A DNA stretch of 64,000 bases from Pseudorhodoplanes sinuspersici (GTDB lineage Bacteria; Pseudomonadota; Alphaproteobacteria; Rhizobiales; Xanthobacteraceae). This document shows positions 9,139 through 18,264 of this stretch, piece by piece (positions within the stretch are counted from its first letter, which is position 1; the number at the start of each line of letters is the position of its first letter). The position numbers and the translations under genes are program-made. The stretch is from positions 4,954,501-5,018,500 of the forward strand of contig NZ_CP021112.1 in assembly GCF_002119765.1 (NCBI RefSeq), given 5' to 3'. The notes beneath the pieces were generated by a model. That model worked only from the letters and a program-made list of their open reading frames with translations. It had not been told where the DNA came from and ran no database searches.

Positions 9139-10164
9139 ATGAAACGCATTGCCATTGCTGCGGCGGCCTGTGCGCTCGCTGCGACTTTTGCCGGCCCTGT
9201 TGCGGCGCAGGACAAACCGGTCGAGCTTCGCTTCGGCCACTGGGTGCCGCCGAGCCATCCGATGCATCCGGCGGTGGAAGCCTGGGCCGAGTCGATCAAA
9301 AAGGCGTCGAACGGCACCATCACGATCAAGATCTATCCGGCACAACAGCTCGGCAAGGCGTTCGACCATTACAATATGGCGCGCGACGGCATTGCCGACA
9401 TCGCCCACACCAATCCCGGTTATGAACCGGGACGCTTCCCGATCATGGGACTGTCGGAGCTGCCCTTCATCTTCGCCAATTCCAAGGAAGGCAGTGCCGC
9501 GCTCGACGCGTGGTATCGCAAATACGCCGACCGTGAGATGAAGGACGTCAAATACTGTCTCACCTTCGCGCATGATCCCGCCACCTTCCACACCACCAAC
9601 AAGAAAATCACGGTGCCAGGCGACGTGAAGGGCATGAAAATCCGTCCGGCCAACGCAACCATCGCGCGTTACATTTCGCTGCTCGGCGGCGCCAACGTGC
9701 AAGCCTCGGCACCGGAATCGCGTGACGTTCTCGAGAAGGGCATTGCCGAAGGCATCACCTTCCCATGGGGTTCGGTTATCCTGTTCGGCATCGACAAGGT
9801 CACCAAACATCACCTCGACTCGCAGCTTTACGTCACCGAACAGGTTTTCGTGCTGAACAAGCCGAGATACGAATCGCTCTCCCCGGCGCAGCGCAAAGTC
9901 ATCGACGACCATTGCACGTCGGAATGGGCGCAGAAGATTGCAACCCCATGGGCTGACATGGAGTCGAGCGGCCGCGACAAGATCAAGGCGCAGCCGGGTC
10001 AGGACGTTTACCCGCTCACACCCGCACAGCTTGCCGAATGGCGTAAGGCGGCAGAGCCGCTCAAAAAGGAATGGGAAACGCAAGTGAAGAAAGCGGGCTA
10101 CGACCCGGCCGTGATCTACAAAGAACTGCAGGATGAGTTGAAGAAGCGCAACGCCGCTTATTGA
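9139..10164 (+). CDS. TRAP transporter substrate-binding protein, DctP family
   Basis: A 341-residue periplasmic protein with a clear signal peptide (residues 1-23, ending VAAQ). The mature part starts VELRFGHWVPPSHPMH, and KGMKIRPANATIARYISLLG carries the conserved Arg region that binds the ligand carboxylate in DctP proteins. GGGAGGG precedes the ATG. No DctQ/DctM membrane genes are adjacent: the TRAP permease at 14908 is of the fused TAXI type and has its own binding protein. This one is therefore an orphan or works with a permease elsewhere. It is followed by a strong terminator. Confidence 0.92.
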   Translation: MKRIAIAAAACALAATFAGPVAAQDKPVELRFGHWVPPSHPMHPAVEAWAESIKKASNGTITIKIYPAQQLGKAFDHYNMARDGIADIAHTNPGYEPGRFPIMGLSELPFIFANSKEGSAALDAWYRKYADREMKDVKYCLTFAHDPATFHTTNKKITVPGDVKGMKIRPANATIARYISLLGGANVQASAPESRDVLEKGIAEGITFPWGSVILFGIDKVTKHHLDSQLYVTEQVFVLNKPRYESLSPAQRKVIDDHCTSEWAQKIATPWADMESSGRDKIKAQPGQDVYPLTPAQLAEWRKAAEPLKKEWETQVKKAGYDPAVIYKELQDELKKRNAAY

Positions 10165-10181
10165 TCCTGATTGTCGTAAGG

Positions 10182-10213
10182 AAAGGCCGGTGCAGCAAGG
10201 CACCGGCCTTTTG
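10182..10213 (+). terminator. Rho-independent terminator
   Basis: A perfect 12-bp stem (AAAGGCCGGTGC at 10182-10193 with its complement at 10200-10211) encloses a 6-nt loop and ends in a short T-run. It lies 18 bp after the DctP stop codon. Confidence 0.85.
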
Positions 10214-10394
10214 CATTGCAGAGCTTTCCCAATACCACCCGACGTTGCCATGAGACCGCTTGCGGGCCGATAAGCTGCGGCTAGACTAAAGCTTGCATCC
10301 CGCCACGAGGCGCAATCGCGCGGCGATGCCACGGACCGGCATTACGACCGGCCGTGCATAAAAATCCGACGCGCCTCAATGGGGAGAAAAGCTC

Positions 10395-10877
10395 ATGGCG
10401 ATGCGACCGCGGTCACAATACTATATTCCCGGGTTGGCTCGGGTTTACGCCAACCTTGATGAATGGGCGCATGTTCTGATCCGCGTTGCACTCGGCGCGA
10501 TTCTGATCCCGCATGGGATGCAGAAACTGTTCGGTGCGTTCAGCGGGCCGGGCATGACGAACTTCATCGGCCTGTTGCAGAAGGTTGGATATTCGCCTGC
10601 CGTCGCTTCGATGTTTGGCTGGATCATCGCGCTTCTGGAGTTCGGCGGCGGCATCCTTTTGATCATTGGCCTGTTCACACGGCCAATTGCCTTCGCCGTG
10701 CTGATCTTCATGCTGGAGGCGGTTCGCTTCCATTACGGCCGTGCTGGCACGATGTTCTGGACCGCACCGGGAAGCGGTTTTGAATATCCGCTGATCCTCG
10801 CGGCGATAGCGCTCTATCTCCTCATCCGCGGGTCCGGCCCCCACTCGGTCGATGCCAGGATGGGCAAGGAGTTCTGA
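10395..10877 (+). CDS. DoxX family membrane protein
   Basis: A 160-residue protein with four predicted membrane helices. The first carries the DoxX hallmark IRVALGAILIPHGMQKLFG; LLEFGGGILLIIGLFTRPIA follows in the third helix. DoxX/DoxD-like proteins are often linked to thiol or quinone redox metabolism, but for this subgroup the function is unknown. GGGGAGAAA precedes the ATG. It stands alone, convergent with the FAH-family gene, with a palindrome between them. Confidence 0.87.
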   Translation: MAMRPRSQYYIPGLARVYANLDEWAHVLIRVALGAILIPHGMQKLFGAFSGPGMTNFIGLLQKVGYSPAVASMFGWIIALLEFGGGILLIIGLFTRPIAFAVLIFMLEAVRFHYGRAGTMFWTAPGSGFEYPLILAAIALYLLIRGSGPHSVDARMGKEF

Positions 10878-10884
10878 CAGACCT

Positions 10885-10921
10885 GTCATTCCGGGACGCG
10901 CGAATGCGCGCCCGGAATGAC
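10885..10921. repeat. REP-like palindrome between convergent genes
   Basis: GTCATTCCGGG at 10885-10895 is perfectly complementary to 10911-10921, and the inner GC-rich bases also pair. No T-tract follows either side. The GTCATTCCGGG outer arm resembles palindromes I remember as frequent between genes in Bradyrhizobium-type genomes. It may act as a bidirectional transcript end. Confidence 0.65.
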
Positions 10922-10930
10922 GAAAGAGGG

Positions 10931-11821
10931 TTATGCCGCCGGTGCCGGTGCCGGCAGCGGCTCGTTGCGGCGCACGACCTGCACGGTCATCTCGCCGATC
11001 TGCTCGATCTTCGCATGCATCACATCGCCGGCCTGCACAGGACCGACACCTTCGGGCGTACCGGTCATAATGATGTCGCCGGGATAGAGCCGGTAGAAAT
11101 TCGAGCAATAGGAAACAAGCTTAGCGACGCCGAAGATCAGCTGGCTGGTATTCGCCTTCTGCTTGACTATGCCATTGACGGTGATCTCCATGTCCAGATT
11201 ATCCGGATCGGCAATCTCGTCGGCGGTGACAACATAAGGTCCGACAACCGAGAAGCGGTCGAGCGACTTGCGCAACGAACGCTCTTCCGGACCGCGGATG
11301 GTCATATCGAGACCGATCGCATAGCCGGCGATATATTTCAGCGCGCCCTCTTCCGGAACATCGAAACATTCCTCGCCGATGATCGCCGACAGTTCGACCT
11401 CGTGATCGGTACGGCGATCTTTTTCGACCACGGCCACCGGCTCGGACGCACCCGACAGCGAGGAATTGGATTTCAGAAACACACCGTAATGATCGATGGT
11501 CTTGATGATCTTGCCGAAATTGATCTGCGCATCCTTGTTGGCTTCATCGATATGCGCATGATAATTGACCGGTGCGCCGATGACCTTTGATGGGTTCGGC
11601 ACCGGATTGAGCAGCTTCACCGAGCTGATCGGCACGCCCTGCACACGATCGGCGGCGGCTTCCATGTCGCCCCGCAGCTTGGGCAACGCTGCAATCAACG
11701 GATCATAGACCGGCAGCGGCCAGCGGACTGCCGGCAATTTCTCCAGAACCGAGGTCACGTCATGGACGCGATCGTCCCGGACCACGCCGAGACGATCGTT
11801 ATCGTATCTGCAAAAGCGCAT
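10931..11821 (-). CDS. Fumarylacetoacetate hydrolase family protein
   Basis: A 296-residue protein of the FAH superfamily. The metal site is visible: DHEVELSAIIGE supplies two Glu and GLDMTIRG the Asp. The C-terminal MTGTPEGVGPVQAGD motif is also present. Family members cleave C-C bonds in 2,4-diketo acids or act as decarboxylases or isomerases in homoprotocatechuate-type pathways. The substrate is unknown. GGAGAG stands 6 nt before the ATG. The Bug-type binding-protein gene and the aryl-CoA ligase gene lie upstream on the same strand, so a shared operon for aromatic or dicarboxylic acid catabolism is plausible. Confidence 0.88.
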   Translation of the reverse strand: MRFCRYDNDRLGVVRDDRVHDVTSVLEKLPAVRWPLPVYDPLIAALPKLRGDMEAAADRVQGVPISSVKLLNPVPNPSKVIGAPVNYHAHIDEANKDAQINFGKIIKTIDHYGVFLKSNSSLSGASEPVAVVEKDRRTDHEVELSAIIGEECFDVPEEGALKYIAGYAIGLDMTIRGPEERSLRKSLDRFSVVGPYVVTADEIADPDNLDMEITVNGIVKQKANTSQLIFGVAKLVSYCSNFYRLYPGDIIMTGTPEGVGPVQAGDVMHAKIEQIGEMTVQVVRRNEPLPAPAPAA

Positions 11822-11876
11822 TCACACTCTCCGCTGGTCGCACAGGACCGCGGCGAGCAAGGATGCCGCGATCAGT

Positions 11877-12848
11877 TCACTTTTTGGCGCCCGTCTTTTT
11901 CACCACATCGGCCCATTTGTCGATATCCTTGCGCAAATAGGCGTCGAATTCGTTGGGCGACATCACCATGGGCACCGCCCCCTGCTTGGCCCATGCTTCC
12001 TTCACGTCCGGCCGGTTCACGATCTTGCCAATCTCCGCATTCAGCTTGTCGATGATCGGCTGCGGTGTCTTGGCCGGCGCCATCACGCCGAGCCAGATGG
12101 TTGCCTCATAGCCCGGCACGCCAGCCTCACCGACCGTGGGGATGTCAGGCGTCAGTTCCGAACGTTTTACGCCGGTCGTGGCAAGCGCTTTGACGGTACC
12201 TGCCTTGGCATTCGTGGACATCGTCGTCACCGCATCGAACATCATCTGCACATGACCGCCGATAACGCTGTTGCGTGCCTCGCCCGAAGCCTTGTGCGGC
12301 ACATGCACGACGTCGGTGCCGCTCATCGCTTTGAACAATTCGCCCGCCATGTGATACGGCGTTCCCGGCCCCGACGAGGCGTAGTTCAGAGCGCCGGGCT
12401 TCGACTTGGCCAATGCAACAAATTCTTTGACATCCTTCACCGGGACCGAGGGATGAACCACCATCATCAGATCGGAATAATTGATCGGTGCGACTGCAAC
12501 GAAGTCGGTCATCAGTTTGAACGGCTTGTTCGGTGTCAGCGTCTCGTTGACCGTATGCGTATTCGACATCAAGAGCAGCGTATAGCCATCGGGATCGGAC
12601 TTGGCGACAGCGTCCGTACCGATGATCGATCCGGCGCCGGGGCGGTTCTCGACGACGAAGGGCTGCTTCAAGGTCTCACCGAGATGCTGCGCGAGAACGC
12701 GCGCATAGACGTCCGCCGGACCGCCGGCACCGAATGGCACAATGATCTTCACCGGCCGCGATGGATAATCCTGCGCGTGCAATGCGGATGCTGAAACACT
12801 CAGCAGAAGGCTCGCCAGTGCAAGCGCGAATTTCGACCGGATGGTCAT
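11877..12848 (-). CDS. Tripartite tricarboxylate transporter substrate-binding protein (Bug/TctC family)
   Basis: A 323-residue periplasmic binding protein. The signal peptide covers residues 1-26 (ASALHAQ); the mature start YPSRPVKIIVPFGAGGPADV is the Bug-family signature, with NYASSGPGTPYHMAGELF further on. The frame is open 35 codons upstream, but GGGAGAAA at good spacing and the signal peptide fix the ATG at 12848. Bug proteins are very numerous in soil proteobacteria and often lack local TctA/TctB genes, as here. The likely ligand is a small carboxylate, possibly a substrate of the neighbouring FAH enzyme and CoA ligase. Confidence 0.9.
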   Translation of the reverse strand: MTIRSKFALALASLLLSVSASALHAQDYPSRPVKIIVPFGAGGPADVYARVLAQHLGETLKQPFVVENRPGAGSIIGTDAVAKSDPDGYTLLLMSNTHTVNETLTPNKPFKLMTDFVAVAPINYSDLMMVVHPSVPVKDVKEFVALAKSKPGALNYASSGPGTPYHMAGELFKAMSGTDVVHVPHKASGEARNSVIGGHVQMMFDAVTTMSTNAKAGTVKALATTGVKRSELTPDIPTVGEAGVPGYEATIWLGVMAPAKTPQPIIDKLNAEIGKIVNRPDVKEAWAKQGAVPMVMSPNEFDAYLRKDIDKWADVVKKTGAKK

Positions 12849-12973
12849 GTTGGCTTTCTCCCTAAAGCGTTTTGTCTCCTCGCCGGTGATAGAACACCTG
12901 ACCGGCGGCGGCAATTCCGCAGATTGCGCCGCGTCGCCGCGCCACGTTTTCACATGGCGGGAATGGCCGAAGA

Positions 12974-14836
12974 TTATTCGATCACCACAATATCGGGATG
13001 TGGCTCCGCCCCGAACAGACGTTCGACTTCAGCGTTGCGATTTTCAAGAGCAACACGCTGGTTGATATAACCCTTGTCGGTGATCTCATTGGCATCGATC
13101 GACGGTGCATCGGATAGCAGCAGAAGACGCGTGACGCGCATCGTCGCGCCGGTATTAACCTTATTCCATGCGGCGAAGGCGTTGCGCAGATGCGCGTGTA
13201 CCTTCGGATGCCGCGTATAAGTTGCGAGATCTCCCTCCTCGCCCGTCACCTGCTTGCAGCCCGCCGCATTCAACCAAGCAACGAGCCCGACGCGATCCCT
13301 GCCCTCGCCAGCGACGATGGCATCCAACATCACCGGCGACGCTGTCGCCTGCGCACCAACGCGCAAAGCGCCGACAGCGACCCATGTGCCATTGAGCAGC
13401 TTGAAATCTTCGGCCGTACGGCCATCGAACACGAGACCCTTTGCAGGATCGCTGTCGTCGGCGAAACGCACCGCATCGCCCGGTTTATAGAAGCCCTCTT
13501 CGTCGAACATCGCTTCTGTCAGATCGGGACGGCGCCAGTAACCCGGCGTGATATTCGGACCGCGCACACGCAATTCGAGTTTGTTGCCGGCCGGAACGAG
13601 CTTCACATCGACGCCGGGCACCGGCACACCGATCACGCCGGCGCGCTCGATCAGCATATGCGCCGAGGTTGCAAGCGGCGATGTCTCGGTCGTGCCCCAG
13701 GCGGATGTCATCGGGATACGATAGCCGGTGATACGCAGCGACAAGGCTTCAAGCCGGTCCCACATATCCTGCGGCAACGCAGCGCCGGCGTAGAACAGCA
13801 AACGCAACCGCGAGAAGAAATGGCGCGCCAAAGCGTCATCTTTTTCCAGATGCGGCAACAACGCTCCGTAGCCAGCCGGTACGTTGAAATACAAGGTTGG
13901 CGCAATGTCGCGCAGATTCTCCACCGTCTGCCCAACCAGGGCCGGCACCGGCTTTCCAGCATCGATGTAGAGCGTTCCGGCCTGCTGCAGGATCAGATTG
14001 AAATTGTAATTGCTCCCGAACGTGTGGTTCCACGGCAGCCAGTCCAGCAGCAACATCGGATCGTCTTCGATGAATGGCCAGCATTGCACCGATTGCTGCT
14101 GGTTGGCCGTTAGCATGCCATGCGTGTTGACGACGCCTTTCGGCAGGCTGGTCGACCCGGAGGTGAATAGAAATTTCGCAATGGTTTCGGGGCGAATATT
14201 CTCGACGGCCTGTTCGACCGCTGCACCCGGCACGGTTTTTTCGAGGTCGGAAAACAGCGTGACATTGGGCAGGTTCGCACCATTGCGGCCGGCCACGATC
14301 GGCGCCGTGACATGCGCGAGCGCCTTGGCGAAGGGCGCGGTATCCGACACATAGACGAGGCCCGGTGTCAGCAGCTCGTTGATGTATTTGAGTTTGGAAT
14401 GGTCCTGACTCTGCAGCGCGTAAGCGACCGAGATCGGCGAGACGGGAATGCCCGCAGTGTAACATGCGACCGTCAGCAACCCATGCTCGACGGCATTGCC
14501 TGACAGCACCATCACTGGTCGTTCAGCCGACAGATCGCGATCGATCAAAGCCTGCGCAACCGCATCGACCTTCTTTCGTGCTTGCGCATACGTGAAACCC
14601 GCCCAGGCGCCTGTGGCATCGCGTTCTGCGATAAAGAGCCGGTCCGGCTGCCGCTCAACGGCGCGACGAAACAGCTTTGCAAGGTTGGGGGTGTAAGAAC
14701 CAAGCGGTTGCGTCGCACGCAATATGATGCAGCCGTCGGACCGGTTATCGCGCGTCACCGACGGTGTGGCGTAATTGATCGGACGAAATGGTGCTTTCCC
14801 GGCCGTTTGTGCCGGTTTTGACATTGTTGAATTCAC
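12974..14836 (-). CDS. Feruloyl-CoA synthase-like AMP-forming ligase
   Basis: A 620-residue adenylate-forming enzyme. The ATP/AMP-binding motif [15 protein letters not shown], the adenine-binding motif [10 protein letters not shown] and the YKPGD...[10 protein letters not shown]-terminal hinge are all visible. The end ([20 protein letters not shown]) resembles feruloyl-CoA synthases, which activate hydroxycinnamates. The start is set at a GTG (14836): GGAGG lies 7 nt before it but 19 nt before the first suitable ATG (14824). A promoter with a palindrome over its -10 region lies just upstream. The dehydrogenase and hydratase/aldolase expected for ferulate degradation are not adjacent, so the exact acyl substrate is open. 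Confidence 0.85.
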   Translation of the reverse strand: MNSTMSKPAQTAGKAPFRPINYATPSVTRDNRSDGCIILRATQPLGSYTPNLAKLFRRAVERQPDRLFIAERDATGAWAGFTYAQARKKVDAVAQALIDRDLSAERPVMVLSGNAVEHGLLTVACYTAGIPVSPISVAYALQSQDHSKLKYINELLTPGLVYVSDTAPFAKALAHVTAPIVAGRNGANLPNVTLFSDLEKTVPGAAVEQAVENIRPETIAKFLFTSGSTSLPKGVVNTHGMLTANQQQSVQCWPFIEDDPMLLLDWLPWNHTFGSNYNFNLILQQAGTLYIDAGKPVPALVGQTVENLRDIAPTLYFNVPAGYGALLPHLEKDDALARHFFSRLRLLFYAGAALPQDMWDRLEALSLRITGYRIPMTSAWGTTETSPLATSAHMLIERAGVIGVPVPGVDVKLVPAGNKLELRVRGPNITPGYWRRPDLTEAMFDEEGFYKPGDAVRFADDSDPAKGLVFDGRTAEDFKLLNGTWVAVGALRVGAQATASPVMLDAIVAGEGRDRVGLVAWLNAAGCKQVTGEEGDLATYTRHPKVHAHLRNAFAAWNKVNTGATMRVTRLLLLSDAPSIDANEITDKGYINQRVALENRNAEVERLFGAEPHPDIVVIE

Positions 14837-14855
14837 GGCGCGTCCTCCCAGACGA

Positions 14856-14891
14856 CATGCACTATAATGCATGCCGCCTATCGTCCGTCAA
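14856..14891 (-). promoter_or_regulatory. Predicted sigma70 promoter with operator palindrome for the CoA ligase gene
   Basis: On the minus strand TTGACG (14891-14886) is followed after 18 nt by TTATAG (14867-14862), a good -35/-10 pair. The -10 element sits exactly between the arms of the palindrome CATGCA-N6-TGCATG (14856-14873). A repressor of MarR or similar type bound there would block the promoter. It lies about 20-40 bp before the ligase start codon. No regulator gene is adjacent. Confidence 0.5.
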
Positions 14892-14907
14892 ACCCAAACC
14901 AACACCC

Positions 14908-17016
14908 TTATGACGCCTTTACCACGGCCCTGTTTGCTGCACTGCGGCGAACATATTCCAGCGCGATGAAGGCAATGCCTGCAGCCACTGCGACGTAGTT
15001 CACATATGGCGCAGCCGCGAAGGCTGCCGGCGGCAACACGATCGCTGCGGCCAATACCCCAAAGAGGACGCGGATCGGCTTGGTCAAAGGCGTCAGCGAG
15101 AAACCGAGAATGCCCGCCGTACCGACATAGAGCCCCAACAGCACGCGCAACAGGTTCCAGACAATTTCGGTCGCGGAACCATCCATCAACAGGCTCGGCG
15201 TCAATACGAACAGAAATGGCAAGACGAACGTACTCCAGCCGACGACGCAAGCCACCCAACCTGTCTTCCAGCCATCGACCCGGGCGATATTGGCCGCAGC
15301 ATAGGCGGCGAAGGCGACCGGCGGCGTGATCATCGAGAGCATGCCGTTGTACATGACGAACATATGCGCAGCCATCGGCGTCACGCCGAGCTTGACCAGG
15401 GCGGGCGCCAGCAGCGTCGCGGTGAGAATGTAAACACTGACCGTCGGCAGGCCGATGCCGAGCACGAAGGCCAGCACGGCAATGATGAGCAGCAGCAGAA
15501 AGACATTGTCGCCCGACAAGCCGATGAGCTGCAGCGTCATGCCGAACGCGAGCCCGGAGATGCTCATGATGCCGACCATGATGCCGGCGGCGGCTCCGAT
15601 CAGAATGATGTCGAGCGTGAAGCGACCGGTATTGGCAATCGCCTTCAGGGTTTCCATCACCGTCGGCTTCTTGCCGCGATAACCGAAGATGTAGGTACAC
15701 ACCATGATGATCAGGGTGCAGACGATCGCAGTCTTTTCCGGCGTCAGTCGCGTGTATTCAGGATACATCAACGAAAAGGCGAGAAACGCAATCGGCAGGA
15801 AGAAATGCCAGCCGGACCGCAGCACTTCACCGACTGTCGGCGCGCCTTCCACCTCCGCCGCCCCGATCTTTTCCTTCGCCGCCTCAAGATCGACGTGGAT
15901 GAACAGACAGGCGTAGTAGAGAAACGCTGGAATAGCAGCCGCAAGACAGACCGCGCCGTAAGACACCTGCAGGAATTCCGCCATGATGAAGGCGGCAGCG
16001 CCCATCACCGGCGGCATGAGCTGCCCCCCGGTCGAGCCGACGGATTCGATCGCTGCGGACTTGTAGCGGCTGAAGCCGGATTTGATCATCATCGGGATCG
16101 TGACGATTCCGACGGCCAGCACATTGCTCACCGCGCTGCCCGAAATGATGCCGAACAGACCGGAGCCGACCACGGCGATCTTCGCCGAACCGCCACGGAA
16201 ACGCCCCATCGCGGAACTGGCAAGATCGGCGAAGAAATCGGCGCCGCCAGTGCGAGCGAGCACTTGCCCCATGATCGTGAACGGGATCACCACCAGCACC
16301 GCAACGCCAACGATTGTGCCGATGATGCCGTTCACATCGAGGCCGAGATACACGACGAGGCGCTCGGGCGAGACATTGCGCGTGGCAAAATCCCCGGGCA
16401 GATGCGGGCTGATGAAGATGTAGACCGCCATTGCGAGGATGATCGAGACAAAGCCCCAGCCCGAGGTGCGGCGGCTGCCATCGAGAACAAGGAAGATCAG
16501 GATCGCGCTGCCGACGATGCCTTCGACCGGCAGCATGGCGATTTCATAGGTCAGCGGTTCGTAACGGACGGCGATATAGGCGCAGATGATCAGTGATGCG
16601 ATGACGCTGATCCAGTCGAAGATGTAAGCCGTGCGGGCTCTCGCGCCGAGAAATGTCCACAGCAGAAGAACCGCCAGCGCGCCGATGAAGGGCAGCGGGT
16701 CGGCCGCGACGGTCTCGAAGCGATAGGCGATGTAAATCAGCAGAATGAATGTCGCGACCGCCGCGCCGAGATGGATCGGCGAAAATTTCGTGTTGGTCTC
16801 GACGACGAAAGCGAGCGCCAGCGTCAAGCCGATGCAAACCGTCAGCATCTGCTCGGTGTAGAATGCGAGACCGAAAAGCTGACGCGGCAGATCCAGTGTC
16901 CAGACAATAACCACGGACACGAGCAGCGCCTGAAAGACATTGGTCCAGAATCGTTTGGCTGGTGACACGGTGGCACGAAACTCTTCCGCGCCGGGAACGA
17001 TGCGTTCTTCACTCAC
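14908..17016 (-). CDS. TRAP transporter fused permease, TAXI type (4TM/12TM)
   Basis: A 702-residue integral membrane protein with about 18 hydrophobic segments, combining the small (DctQ-like) and large (DctM-like) TRAP permease subunits. Motifs of the large domain include GSTGGQLMPPVMGAAAFIMA and LPTVSVYILTATLLAPALVK, and a second MITPPVAFAAYAAANIA repeat. It imports organic acids with sodium. The start is GTG with AAGGCG before it. The cognate TAXI binding protein is encoded 29 bp upstream on the same strand. The CoA-ligase gene begins 72 bp downstream with its own promoter. Confidence 0.93.
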   Translation of the reverse strand: MSEERIVPGAEEFRATVSPAKRFWTNVFQALLVSVVIVWTLDLPRQLFGLAFYTEQMLTVCIGLTLALAFVVETNTKFSPIHLGAAVATFILLIYIAYRFETVAADPLPFIGALAVLLLWTFLGARARTAYIFDWISVIASLIICAYIAVRYEPLTYEIAMLPVEGIVGSAILIFLVLDGSRRTSGWGFVSIILAMAVYIFISPHLPGDFATRNVSPERLVVYLGLDVNGIIGTIVGVAVLVVIPFTIMGQVLARTGGADFFADLASSAMGRFRGGSAKIAVVGSGLFGIISGSAVSNVLAVGIVTIPMMIKSGFSRYKSAAIESVGSTGGQLMPPVMGAAAFIMAEFLQVSYGAVCLAAAIPAFLYYACLFIHVDLEAAKEKIGAAEVEGAPTVGEVLRSGWHFFLPIAFLAFSLMYPEYTRLTPEKTAIVCTLIIMVCTYIFGYRGKKPTVMETLKAIANTGRFTLDIILIGAAAGIMVGIMSISGLAFGMTLQLIGLSGDNVFLLLLIIAVLAFVLGIGLPTVSVYILTATLLAPALVKLGVTPMAAHMFVMYNGMLSMITPPVAFAAYAAANIARVDGWKTGWVACVVGWSTFVLPFLFVLTPSLLMDGSATEIVWNLLRVLLGLYVGTAGILGFSLTPLTKPIRVLFGVLAAAIVLPPAAFAAAPYVNYVAVAAGIAFIALEYVRRSAANRAVVKAS

Positions 17017-17045
17017 TGGAGCGCCTTTATAGTCTTATCCTTGAA

Positions 17046-18023
17046 TCACTCGATCGAGCGGGCCTGGATGGCCTTGTCCTTGAAGTATTTCAAGGCGCCC
17101 GGATGGTAGGGAATGTCGTATGTCTTGAAGAGACTGGCGGCCGAGAATTCCCGAAGCACCGGCTGCACAGATACAAGCTCAGATTTGTTCTGATCGAGGA
17201 CATCGATCATCTTGTAGATGACATCGTCCGGCACCTTTGCATGCGTGATCAGCACATTGTCGAAGGTATAGACCTTCATCGGCTTGCTGACGCCTATGAA
17301 CACGGGACCTGGCGTCACATCAGTCAGATAGCCGTAAGGTGTGACCTTGCGCGCCGCAGCCATTCCGGCCTCGTTGATTTCGAGGACACGGATGCCGCCA
17401 ACCATCGCATCGGCTTCGCGCACCTTCGGCCCGCCAAACGCGAAGAAAAACATATCGGACGCACCCGACATGAAATCGTCGGCGCTGCGCACGACATTTG
17501 GCACCATGACCGGCGATATGTCCTTGTCGGTTAATCCGCTGGTCGCCAGTATTGCGCGCGATATCGTGTCGATCGTTCGCATGGCGGAATAGCCGAAGGT
17601 GACCTTCTTGCCTTTCAGATCGCCGATGCGCTGCATCGGCGCATCCTTGCGGACCCAGAAGGCCGTGCGCAGCGGATGGGCTGTACCGATGAGCCGCAAA
17701 TCGGGATTCTTGCCGCCTTCATAATAACTGGCGAGTTCGAGGATATTAGTGATGCCGACTTCCACTTCGCCGCGCGCGACCATCGGCACGATGATCTGAT
17801 CGCCGGCGGTCGGCTGGACCAGCATGTTGATGCCGGCCTTCTCCTTCAGCACCTTTGCCACGGCAGAAGCGGTCGTGTGGTTCAACGTGCCAGGCGGCAA
17901 TGTCGCAAAGCCGTAAGTCTGCGCCAACGCCGCACTGCCCATTCCCACCAGCATTATGGCCGTCAGGATCGCCTTGCGCAGGACATCGGCGCAATCGGAT
18001 AACGCTTCTTTGAGCCTGGTCAC
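17046..18023 (-). CDS. TAXI family TRAP transporter solute-binding protein
   Basis: A 325-residue periplasmic protein with an N-terminal signal (hydrophobic residues about 17-34, ending AALAQ). The sequence shows TAXI features: YGFATLPPGTLNHTTASAVA, then QPTAGDQIIVPMVARGEVEV and GKKVTFGYSAMRTIDTISRA. A GTG start is used, with GGGGAGG 5 nt upstream. It hands a dicarboxylate or aromatic acid to the fused permease encoded immediately downstream. The region upstream to 18264 holds no other gene. Confidence 0.9.
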   Translation of the reverse strand: MTRLKEALSDCADVLRKAILTAIMLVGMGSAALAQTYGFATLPPGTLNHTTASAVAKVLKEKAGINMLVQPTAGDQIIVPMVARGEVEVGITNILELASYYEGGKNPDLRLIGTAHPLRTAFWVRKDAPMQRIGDLKGKKVTFGYSAMRTIDTISRAILATSGLTDKDISPVMVPNVVRSADDFMSGASDMFFFAFGGPKVREADAMVGGIRVLEINEAGMAAARKVTPYGYLTDVTPGPVFIGVSKPMKVYTFDNVLITHAKVPDDVIYKMIDVLDQNKSELVSVQPVLREFSAASLFKTYDIPYHPGALKYFKDKAIQARSIE

Positions 18024-18264
18024 GTCAACCTCCCCTACCGTTTTGCGTCGTTGCGCCTTTTGAGTCGCGGCGCCTTGTGCCGGCGCTTTTCGTATGGATG
18101 TGCTTCAACCGACCCTTGCTGTTATGCCTTTCATCAAGCCCTTCAATATGTTGGCAACGATGATGGTCTGTCGTGCCGAGAAAGGCAATCGCAAAGGGCG
18201 CAAATCCTCAAGGCATGTCGCGGCCTGCGATGCGAAATTTGCTGATCTGCAAACAGGGGGTTGT

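Noticed and set aside
15364-16596. 410-codon open frame on the plus strand
   Set aside because: Antisense to the TAXI TRAP permease; Arg/His/Gln-rich translation of reversed membrane-helix codons, without motifs.
9139-18023. DctP protein as partner of the TRAP permease at 14908
   Set aside because: The permease is a fused TAXI type with its own adjacent binding protein; DctP proteins work with DctQ/DctM.
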